DNA of 64,000 bases. It comes from an uncultured Ruminococcus sp. GTDB taxonomy: Bacteria > Bacillota > Clostridia > Oscillospirales > Ruminococcaceae. Of this stretch, positions 1 through 6,199 are shown piece by piece. Numbering within the stretch: the first letter of the stretch is position 1; the number at the start of each line of letters is the position of its first letter. The DNA lies in the NCBI RefSeq assembly GCF_947301925.1, contig NZ_CAMYUE010000001.1, positions 1 through 64,000 of the forward strand, written 5' to 3'. Below the pieces are notes generated by a model that saw only the letters and a list, made by a program, of their open reading frames with translations, was not told where the DNA came from and ran no database searches. Both the position numbers and the translations under genes were made by a program.

Positions 1-54
1 TACGTCGATGATACTTGGCTGGCGACGGCCCGGGAAATTAGATCAGTGCCGACA
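1..54 (+). rRNA. rrf: 5S ribosomal RNA, 3' end (partial)
   Basis: The window opens inside what reads as the 3' third of a 5S rRNA: GATGATACTTGGCTGGCGAC followed by the conserved GGCCCGGGAAA segment and a closing GTGCCGAC. It is followed by a short hairpin and a tRNA, the usual end of a Firmicutes rRNA operon. The 5' part lies outside the window, so the call rests on about 54 bases. Confidence 0.75.
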
Positions 55-65
55 CTATATACATT

Positions 66-90
66 ATCGGAAGCTCAGAAAGCTTCCGAT
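66..90 (+). terminator. Hairpin after 5S rRNA
   Basis: A perfect 10-bp inverted repeat (ATCGGAAGCT / AGCTTCCGAT, 5-nt loop) separates the 5S rRNA from the tRNA. The tract behind it (TTAATGTT) is weak in T, so it may be a processing signal or leaky terminator rather than a strong stop; the tRNA could be co-transcribed with the rRNA operon. Confidence 0.5.
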
Positions 91-102
91 TTAATGTTAT
101 AA

Positions 103-176
103 GGGCCATTAGCTCAGTTGGTTAGAGCATCCGGCTCATAACCGGACGGTCTGGGGTTCGAGTCCCTAATGGCCCA
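103..176 (+). tRNA. tRNA with CAT anticodon (Ile2 or elongator Met)
   Basis: A complete cloverleaf can be folded: 7-bp acceptor stem GGGCCAT/ATGGCCC, D arm AGCTCAGTTGGTTAGAGC, anticodon stem TCCGG/CCGGA with loop CTCATAA (anticodon CAT at 137-139), and T loop TTCGAGT. The discriminator is A176 and the CCA end is not encoded. Position 1-72 is paired, which excludes initiator tRNA. The GGCTCATAACC anticodon arm resembles the B. subtilis tRNA-Ile that is modified to lysidine by TilS more than elongator tRNA-Met, but this cannot be settled by eye. Confidence 0.93.
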
Positions 177-181
177 CTGAA

Positions 182-213
182 AAAGCCTCACTGATAATTC
201 AGTGAGGCTTTTG
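182..213 (+). terminator. Terminator after tRNA, bidirectional
   Basis: A 14-bp stem AAAAGCCTCACTGA / TCAGTGAGGCTTTT with a 4-nt loop. The A-tract before and T-tract after make it work for the tRNA on the plus strand and for the convergent ComEA-like gene on the minus strand. Confidence 0.85.
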
Positions 214-230
214 ATATTGTGGCGGCTGAT

Positions 231-989
231 TTATTCGATAGTAACGTATTCAAGCAGTTCATCAGCTTCTTTACGGCTTATGCCGTCTATGAGAAGCAGC
301 TCATAGGTATTGCTGAAGCCTCCGCTTTTCTCGCGGAATTCAATGATACGACGGGCTGTGTCCTCATCAACAGACGGCAGCAGCATGAGAGTATCAATAT
401 CTGCGGTATTGATATTTATTGGAGCAGCTTCCTCAAGCGTAAGAGTGTGCTCTGTTTCCTGCTCGGAATATTCAATTTCGTCAGGAGCGTTTTGATCTGT
501 CTCGTCCACAGGTTCATCATAAATGGGATCAACCACATAGATATGATCGCGGATATCTGCGAAAACAGCCTCGCCGATACCCTTGACGTTCATTATCTCC
601 TCAATGTTGTGGAATCCTCCGTTATCGCTGCGGTAGCTGATGATCTCGTCAGCCAGTACTTCGCCTATACCTTTCAGCTTCGCAAGCTCTTCTGCATTTG
701 CCGAATTAATGTCGATATACAGATAGTCTGTGACGGCTTCGGTCTTACTTGCCTTTGTAGTCACGGTAGTTACGGTTTTAGTAGTTGAGCGTTTTGCCTT
801 GGTTGTTGTCGTATTTTTTGATATTTCATGTACTGTGTCTGTGGAAGCTTCGATGCTGTCTTTTCCTATAATGACTGTTGTGGTATTATTTCGTGTATCG
901 CTTGCGTGAAAATAGAACATTGCCGAACCGACTATAGCTGCCGAGCAAAGAGAAAAAACAAGATACTTTTTGAATGAGTTCTTATCCAC
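231..989 (-). CDS. ComEA-like double helix-hairpin-helix protein
   Basis: This 252-residue protein starts with an uncleaved-looking membrane anchor (residues about 9-27) followed by a Thr/Lys-rich linker and two tandem helix-hairpin-helix modules, one near residues 93-152 (INSANAEELAKLKGIGEVLA) and one near 190-250 (ININTADIDTLMLLPSVDED). ComEA proteins bind incoming double-stranded DNA outside the membrane during transformation, usually with one HhH2 region; the duplicated region here is unusual. The start is GTG at 989, preceded by AGAGGTGATAGC. It has its own promoter and no neighbouring comEB/comEC, so a role in DNA uptake is an inference from the family only; it could also be a general surface DNA-binding protein. 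Confidence 0.85.
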   Translation of the reverse strand: MDKNSFKKYLVFSLCSAAIVGSAMFYFHASDTRNNTTTVIIGKDSIEASTDTVHEISKNTTTTKAKRSTTKTVTTVTTKASKTEAVTDYLYIDINSANAEELAKLKGIGEVLADEIISYRSDNGGFHNIEEIMNVKGIGEAVFADIRDHIYVVDPIYDEPVDETDQNAPDEIEYSEQETEHTLTLEEAAPININTADIDTLMLLPSVDEDTARRIIEFREKSGGFSNTYELLLIDGISRKEADELLEYVTIE

Positions 990-1007
990 GCTATCACCTC
1001 TGTACTA

Positions 1008-1036
1008 ATAATAGCATATCGAACGACATAAATCAA
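1008..1036 (-). promoter_or_regulatory. Sigma-A promoter of the ComEA-like gene
   Basis: Minus-strand TTGATT (1031-1036), 17-bp spacer, TATTAT (1008-1013); the predicted transcript begins about 12 bases upstream of the GTG start codon. Confidence 0.6.
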
Positions 1037-1066
1037 CAAAAAACGACAAAGAATAAGCCGGGAATG

Positions 1067-1092
1067 GGCTGATATCCGAGTGGATATCAGCC
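1067..1092. terminator. Hairpin downstream of tetR
   Basis: An 11-bp perfect stem GGCTGATATCC / GGATATCAGCC with a 4-base loop directly after the TetR gene. The T-rich tail is on the plus strand, so termination of the minus-strand tetR transcript is only partly supported. Confidence 0.5.
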
Positions 1093-1115
1093 TTTTGCGT
1101 TTTATGCTGACTGCT

Positions 1116-1763
1116 TTATTCCTTCCTCAGAAAGAAAACAGCAGCGTCGATAATTGTGCTCAGTTCGTCTTCAGCGTGAGAAAAGTCGTCATTGGGGAGC
1201 AGCTCTCCCTGTATCAGCTTCTTGCCCAGCTCCAGGAGAGTATGTGCAAATGATAGATAAAACAGCTTTATATCGGGGATCTCGCGGACAGTACCGTCTG
1301 ATATTCCTGTCATATAGGCCTTCTCGAATACCGAGTAGAAATTGATTATAGACCTTTCGTACTCCCTGAGATCCTTTTTCGGTATATTTTCTGATATGAG
1401 CAGGAGGTCGAATTCCGACAACAGCCGCATGAATCCCGGGTGTGCCTGATAGAGGACGATGAACATTCTCATCAGGTCGCTAAGCTGCTTGATACCAGGC
1501 TGCAATAAAAAGACATCCGACTCGAATATGCCGCTGAACATATTATTAAGTTCATTCCACATATAGGTCATTGCTGCGATGGTTACGCCGTTTTTTGTGC
1601 CGAACCAGCGATAGAGCGTTGCAACGCCGATACCGCATTCATCAGCGATATCAGTCATTTTAACGGGGGCTATGCCGTTTTTGAGGAAGAGCTGAGCGCT
1701 TACCTCTACAGCCTTGCCGATACGCTTGTTCTTTGAGTTCTCATGAGATGATCCATTATCCAT
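1116..1763 (-). CDS. TetR/AcrR family transcriptional regulator
   Basis: A 215-residue regulator with an N-terminal TetR DNA-binding domain: helix-turn-helix around residues 34-60 (MTDIADECGIGVATLYRWFG) and a helical C-terminal ligand/dimerisation region. The start ATG at 1763 has a strong AAAGGAGG eight bases upstream. A 9-bp inverted repeat lies 30-52 bases before the start codon, fitting autoregulation. The only divergent stretch is gene-poor, so the target beyond itself is not visible; TetR members of this kind usually control a transporter or detoxifying enzyme, which is absent here. Confidence 0.9.
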   Translation of the reverse strand: MDNGSSHENSKNKRIGKAVEVSAQLFLKNGIAPVKMTDIADECGIGVATLYRWFGTKNGVTIAAMTYMWNELNNMFSGIFESDVFLLQPGIKQLSDLMRMFIVLYQAHPGFMRLLSEFDLLLISENIPKKDLREYERSIINFYSVFEKAYMTGISDGTVREIPDIKLFYLSFAHTLLELGKKLIQGELLPNDDFSHAEDELSTIIDAAVFFLRKE

Positions 1764-1792
1764 ATTACAAACCTCCTTTATGAATGTGGTAT

Positions 1793-1815
1793 AATTGATA
1801 GTTTATCTATCAATT
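1793..1815. promoter_or_regulatory. Palindromic operator upstream of tetR
   Basis: Perfect 9-bp arms AATTGATAG (1793-1801) and CTATCAATT (1807-1815) with a 5-base centre. Size and symmetry are typical for a TetR-dimer operator. It sits in the promoter zone of the tetR gene, so binding would give negative autoregulation. Binding itself is inferred. Confidence 0.7.
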
Positions 1816-2263
1816 GTTGGAAATATTTTAACATATTTTCTGCGCTTTGTCAAGAGGTAGAGAAAGGGAGATCGGTTTATACTGTTGTAAAAAAACACAT
1901 CGTAGTATAAAAATACTGCGGAGGGCTTTCGTGGAGCTTTTTTAGTGTAAACTATTGAGCAAATTTGTAAACATATTGTCTTTGTAAAGCAGTCCGAAAA
2001 ATGATCTGAACTATAATGACGGAACTCTTTCTGCCGACTGATCTTAACTGATATTATCGTGCTTTCGGTTATTAGGTAGGAAATATACTATTCAATATGC
2101 GATAAGCACTGAAAACCGAATATAAAAATACAAAACAGCAATAAACGGTCAAAAAAGCGCAACAAACGCCTAACGGAACAGAAAAGCGAATATATAGCAA
2201 AAAACAGGGAAGTGCAATTACAGTGATAGCACAAAAGTGTTATAAACACAACATAAAATTATC

Positions 2264-2292
2264 TTGACTTTTTATTGGAGATAAGTTATAAT
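2264..2292 (+). promoter_or_regulatory. Distal sigma-A promoter of the GH30 gene
   Basis: TTGACT (2264-2269), 17-bp spacer, TATAAT (2287-2292). The predicted start near 2299 would leave a leader of about 235 bases before the GH30 start codon. Confidence 0.65.
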
Positions 2293-2462
2293 TAATTAAC
2301 GTTTATGATACTGATTTATGTGCATTTTGGTTAAATAATGCTGTTCTGATTATTTAATTGGCCTATTGTTATATTTATACAATTTCAGCGCTTGTTTGAT
2401 GTGTAAAACGCTGATTTTTGTTTTGCATCTTCGGAAAGTCCACCCGATATGTAAAAAATAGG

Positions 2463-2491
2463 TTGTTTTATTATTCAGTACACATTATAAT
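2463..2491 (+). promoter_or_regulatory. Proximal sigma-A promoter of the GH30 gene
   Basis: TTGTTT (2463-2468), 17-bp spacer, TATAAT (2486-2491). It would give a leader of about 36 bases ending in AAGGAG, so it is the simpler source of the GH30 mRNA. Confidence 0.6.
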
Positions 2492-2533
2492 GAAAATGGA
2501 GAAATTTGTATCTTATTTATAAGGAGTGATCTT

Positions 2534-5500
2534 ATGAAAAAAACCAACCTTTTCGGTAAAATGCTGTCAGCTGTTACCGCAGCAGCTCTGCTGCTGACAG
2601 GCTCGACGGTATTTTCCGGAACCGAACCCCTGAAGGCTTCGGCAGCAGGTGCAGCTGTTATCGACACCACAGAGGTGCATCAGACCATCAGAGGCTTCGG
2701 CGGAATCAATCTTCCCGAATGGATCTCTCAGGGTGATATGACCGACGCTCAGGTACAGAAGGCCTTTGGCAACGGAGAAGATGAGCTTGGCTTTACTATC
2801 CTGCGTATCTATGTCAGCGACGATTCCAGTGCATGGAGCAGAGCTGTTCCCACCGCCAAGAGAGCTCAGGCTCTGGGCGCTACAGTTTTCGCTACTCCCT
2901 GGAACCCGCCTGCTGCTATCAGAAACACCGTAAACGGCGGCCTTTCGGGCGGTAAGTATCAGCTCAAGAAGGACAAGTGGGCTGAGTACGCACAGCACCT
3001 CAACAGCTACTGTAAGTACATGGAGGGACAGGGAATAGATCTCTATTCCATTTCTGTTCAGAATGAACCTGACTACGCTGAGGAATGGACCTACTGGAGC
3101 GCAAGTGATCTTGCTTCATTCATTGCTCAGTACGGCAGCGCTGTCAAGCAGGGCACCAATGTAAAGCTCATGTCTCCCGAGAGCTTCCAGTACAGGAAGG
3201 ATATCTACAATACCATACTCGGAAACAGTCAGGCATTTGCCAATACCGATCTTTTCGGTACTCATTTCTATGGAACTTCCCGTAATAACATGGATTTCCC
3301 GTCCCTGGAGAACTGCGGCAAGGATATCTGGATGACCGAGGTCTACGTTCCGGATTCCACTTCCGACGCCGATCTGTATCCTCAGGCTCTGGATGTTGCC
3401 GAGAATATCCATAACGGTTTGGTAGTAGGAAATCTCAACGCCTATGTATGGTGGTATATCAGAAGATCCTACGGTCCTATGAAGGAAAACGGCCAGATCA
3501 GCAAGCGCGGCTATTGCATGGCTCAGTACTCCAAGTGGGTACGTCCCGGCGCTGTTCGTATTGGCGCTACAGAGCAGCCTAACAGCAATATCCTTGTTTC
3601 TGCATACAAGAACACAGACGGCACTATCGCAGTTGTTGCTATCAACAAGAACAGCGGCGATGTTAATCAGGAATTCCAGATGGCAAGCGGTGAGGATTTA
3701 AAGTATGTTGACAGCTACACTACTTCCTCATCATCAAATATCGCCAAGAAGGAGCTCTCAGCAAGCGGAACAAGCTTCTCCGCTACACTTCCCGGAAAGA
3801 GCGTTACTACTTTCGTTCTTTCAAGCGAGGGCGGCGGACAGGATCCTTCTCAGGTTCTTGACGACGACGGATACTTCTATCACGATACATTCGACAGCGC
3901 TACAGGCAGCTGGACAGGCAGAGGCGCTGCTTCAACAGAGCTTGCTTCAGGCAAGGGCATGGATGGCACAGGCGCTCTCAGCGTATCCGGCAGAACAGCT
4001 ACATGGAACGGCGCTGTAAAGTCACTGAGCTCAAGGACATTCGTTCCCGGTACAGCTTACAGCTTCGCAGCTAATGTTATGTACAACAGCGGTCCTGCAG
4101 AGCAGACCTTCCAGCTCACACTCCAGTACAATGACGGCACAGATGCAAAGTATTCTCAGATAGCTTCGGCTACAGTTCCAAAGGGCGAATGGGTACAGCT
4201 TGCAAATCAGAGCTATACTATCCCCGCAGGAGCAACTGATCTCCAGATCTATGTGGAGACAGATTCAAACGATACGGACTACATCAGCTTCTATGTTGAC
4301 GAGGCGGTCGGCGCTCCCGAGGGAACGGTCATCAAGGGCGCTGATCCTCCCAAGCAGGTCATCCTGGGCGATGTAAACTTCGACGGCGTTATTGATTCAT
4401 TCGATATGATCGCTGCAAGGAGAGGCATTATCAAGGGCGACTTCACAGGCTCCACACTCAAGGCAGCAGACATTGACCAGAACGGCAAGTTCGAGGTTGC
4501 TGACCTTGTAAATATCCAGAAATTCGTACTCAAAATGATAACAGAATGGCCTGAGCCAGAGGTACCTCCTACGCCTCCCGTTGATACTTCAAAGTGGGAT
4601 AACTATCAGGAGACAGCTTCGGCTCAGTATATCGACTTCTACAAGAGCTCCATCAAGCACATGGGCAATACCTACAGACTTGCACAGAAGCTTACAGCAG
4701 CTGAAAACGGCGAGTCTCTCACAGTTGCTTATCTCGGCGGTTCCATAACCGAGGGCAAGAACTACACCACACCTTTCTCCAACTACCTTAAGAACACATT
4801 TGCTAAGGGCAGCTTCAAGGAAGTAAACGCAGGTATGTCAGGTACTTCTTCGGTTGTAGGACTTGTCCGCAGCGAAAAGGATATCGTATCTCAGAATCCC
4901 GATATCATCTTCCTTGAATTCTCCGTAAACGATCATGAGGATATCATGTATAAGAAGTGCTTTGAGAGCTGTATCAAGAAGTTCCTTGATATGCCCAACG
5001 AGCCTGCTGTAGGTATCATCATCACCCGTGCACAGGGCGGCTTCTCAAGCCAGAACCAGATGTACCCCATCGGCAAGAACTTTGATATCCCCGTTATCAG
5101 TATGGATGACGCGCTTACAAAGGCGTTCAACAGCGGCTTCCTCAAGGCAAGCGATTACTACACAGACGAGTATCATCCTCATCAGAAGGGCGGTCAGCTT
5201 GTAGCAGACTGCATGGCCTACTATGTACGTCAGGCATTAAAGTCTGAAAATCAGTCAACAGGCTATACACAGCCCACAAGCTATGTTTACGGCGCAGAGT
5301 ATGCAAACTGCGTAAACGTAAATCCCAAGGATCTGAACAACTTCAATTCAGGTTCATGGTCAGCAGGAAACGGCTATAATTCACTTCCTTACTCGTATAC
5401 GCTCAACGGCGGAAGTCCTATGACCTTCAAGACACAGGGCAAGGGTCTCATAATCGTGTTCAAGGCTAACAGCTCAGGTATGGGCAGCATAAATGTTACT

Positions 5501-5659
5501 GTAAACGGCAAGACCACTAAGGTCAACGGCAACAAGCAGTACACATGGGGCGGTCCTGACGCAGAGCTTGGCTACTATCAGGATACAACAGGAGATCTGG
5601 ATGTTTCCATCAGCGGAAGCGGAAGCTTCACCATCTGGGGCATAGGTCTCATCAAGTAA
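2534..5659 (+). CDS. Cellulosomal GH30 xylanase - CBM22 - dockerin - SGNH esterase
   Basis: A 1041-residue secreted multi-enzyme. Order: signal peptide (1 to about 37), GH30 (subfamily 8-like) catalytic domain to about 430 with acid/base E178 in SVQNEPD and nucleophile E269 in WMTEVYV, a CBM22-like xylan-binding module (about 445-595), an internal dockerin (about 612-672, GDVNFDGVIDSFDMI and ADIDQNGKFEVADLV), then an SGNH/GDSL esterase with Ser737 in GGSITEG and the D878-x-x-H881 pair in DEYHPH, and a C-terminal beta-sandwich. GH30_8 enzymes cut glucuronoxylan; the esterase probably removes acetyl groups from the same xylan, which is inferred from the fusion. The dockerin should dock it to a cohesin on a scaffoldin. 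Start ATG has AAGGAG seven bases upstream. Confidence 0.93.
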   Translation: MKKTNLFGKMLSAVTAAALLLTGSTVFSGTEPLKASAAGAAVIDTTEVHQTIRGFGGINLPEWISQGDMTDAQVQKAFGNGEDELGFTILRIYVSDDSSAWSRAVPTAKRAQALGATVFATPWNPPAAIRNTVNGGLSGGKYQLKKDKWAEYAQHLNSYCKYMEGQGIDLYSISVQNEPDYAEEWTYWSASDLASFIAQYGSAVKQGTNVKLMSPESFQYRKDIYNTILGNSQAFANTDLFGTHFYGTSRNNMDFPSLENCGKDIWMTEVYVPDSTSDADLYPQALDVAENIHNGLVVGNLNAYVWWYIRRSYGPMKENGQISKRGYCMAQYSKWVRPGAVRIGATEQPNSNILVSAYKNTDGTIAVVAINKNSGDVNQEFQMASGEDLKYVDSYTTSSSSNIAKKELSASGTSFSATLPGKSVTTFVLSSEGGGQDPSQVLDDDGYFYHDTFDSATGSWTGRGAASTELASGKGMDGTGALSVSGRTATWNGAVKSLSSRTFVPGTAYSFAANVMYNSGPAEQTFQLTLQYNDGTDAKYSQIASATVPKGEWVQLANQSYTIPAGATDLQIYVETDSNDTDYISFYVDEAVGAPEGTVIKGADPPKQVILGDVNFDGVIDSFDMIAARRGIIKGDFTGSTLKAADIDQNGKFEVADLVNIQKFVLKMITEWPEPEVPPTPPVDTSKWDNYQETASAQYIDFYKSSIKHMGNTYRLAQKLTAAENGESLTVAYLGGSITEGKNYTTPFSNYLKNTFAKGSFKEVNAGMSGTSSVVGLVRSEKDIVSQNPDIIFLEFSVNDHEDIMYKKCFESCIKKFLDMPNEPAVGIIITRAQGGFSSQNQMYPIGKNFDIPVISMDDALTKAFNSGFLKASDYYTDEYHPHQKGGQLVADCMAYYVRQALKSENQSTGYTQPTSYVYGAEYANCVNVNPKDLNNFNSGSWSAGNGYNSLPYSYTLNGGSPMTFKTQGKGLIIVFKANSSGMGSINVTVNGKTTKVNGNKQYTWGGPDAELGYYQDTTGDLDVSISGSGSFTIWGIGLIK

Positions 5660-5670
5660 AGCTTGGCAAT

Positions 5671-5704
5671 AAAAGGCTTCAACCATGTGTTGAAGCCTTT
5701 TTTT
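5671..5704 (+). terminator. Terminator of the GH30 gene
   Basis: Stem AAAAGGCTTCAAC / GTTGAAGCCTTTT followed by a run of T, 12 bases after the stop codon. Confidence 0.85.
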
Positions 5705-5736
5705 ATGTCAAACCATATGAAAAACACAAAAATCTA

Positions 5737-5765
5737 TTGATTTTTCGGGAGAAATAAGATAGAAT
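5737..5765 (+). promoter_or_regulatory. Sigma-A promoter of the TfoX-like gene
   Basis: TTGATT (5737-5742), 17-bp spacer, TAGAAT (5760-5765). The predicted transcription start coincides with the first unit of the adjacent tandem repeat. Confidence 0.6.
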
Positions 5766-5771
5766 TGTTTT

Positions 5772-5820
5772 AGAGCTAAGAATTAAGAGCTAAGAATTAA
5801 GAACTAAGAGCTAAGAACTA
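5772..5820 (+). repeat. Seven tandem 7-bp repeats (AGARYTA) in a 5' leader
   Basis: Seven contiguous heptamers: AGAGCTA, AGAATTA, AGAGCTA, AGAATTA, AGAACTA, AGAGCTA, AGAACTA. They fill the space from the predicted +1 to just before the Shine-Dalgarno ATAAGGAG of the TfoX-like gene. Slippage could alter leader length; the effect on expression is unknown. Confidence 0.85.
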
Positions 5821-5839
5821 AATATAAGGAGTGTCATAA

Positions 5840-6157
5840 ATGGCTTCATCAAAAGACTATCTCGAATTCATACTTGAACAATTATCAGGACTAAGCGACA
5901 TAACATACCGCGCCATGATGGGGGAGTACATCATCTACTGTCAGGGCAGGATCATAGGCGGCATCTATGATGACAGGTTCCTTGTGAAAAATACTCCCTC
6001 GGCAAGAAGGCTCATGCCCGATGTACCGCTGGAGCTGCCCTATGAGGGAGCAAAGGAGATGCTCCTTGTTGAGGACGTAGATAACAGGGAATTTCTCACG
6101 GAGCTCATTGAGTCTATGCTCGATGAACTGCCGCTGCCTAAGAAAAAGCGTAAATAG
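5840..6157 (+). CDS. TfoX N-terminal domain protein
   Basis: A 105-residue protein consisting of a single TfoX N-terminal domain (residues about 5-95: RAMMGEYIIYCQGRIIGGIY and the FLVKNT segment). Full-length TfoX/Sxy of Proteobacteria activates competence genes, but single-domain versions are widespread in Firmicutes and have no firm role. The C-terminus is basic (PLPKKKRK). The start is supported by AAGGAG. The GH43 gene follows after 42 bases without a terminator, so they may be co-transcribed. Confidence 0.85.
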   Translation: MASSKDYLEFILEQLSGLSDITYRAMMGEYIIYCQGRIIGGIYDDRFLVKNTPSARRLMPDVPLELPYEGAKEMLLVEDVDNREFLTELIESMLDELPLPKKKRK

Positions 6158-6199
6158 CAGGTTCTTATCATAAAAATCCAGATGAAAAGAGGTCAGGGA

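Larger units (their letters stand above)
1816..2533. other. Gene-free A/T-rich region before the GH30 gene
   Basis: About 720 bases without a credible reading frame on either strand. The left half is rich in A and T with short imperfect hairpins (for example AGTAT AAAA ATACT near 1903). The right half holds two promoters that point at the GH30 gene. No RNA gene, repeat family or pseudogene was recognised. Confidence 0.6.

Noticed and set aside
103..176. Initiator tRNA-fMet
   Set aside because: The first base pair of the acceptor stem is a Watson-Crick G-C pair and the anticodon stem lacks the three consecutive G-C pairs typical of initiators.
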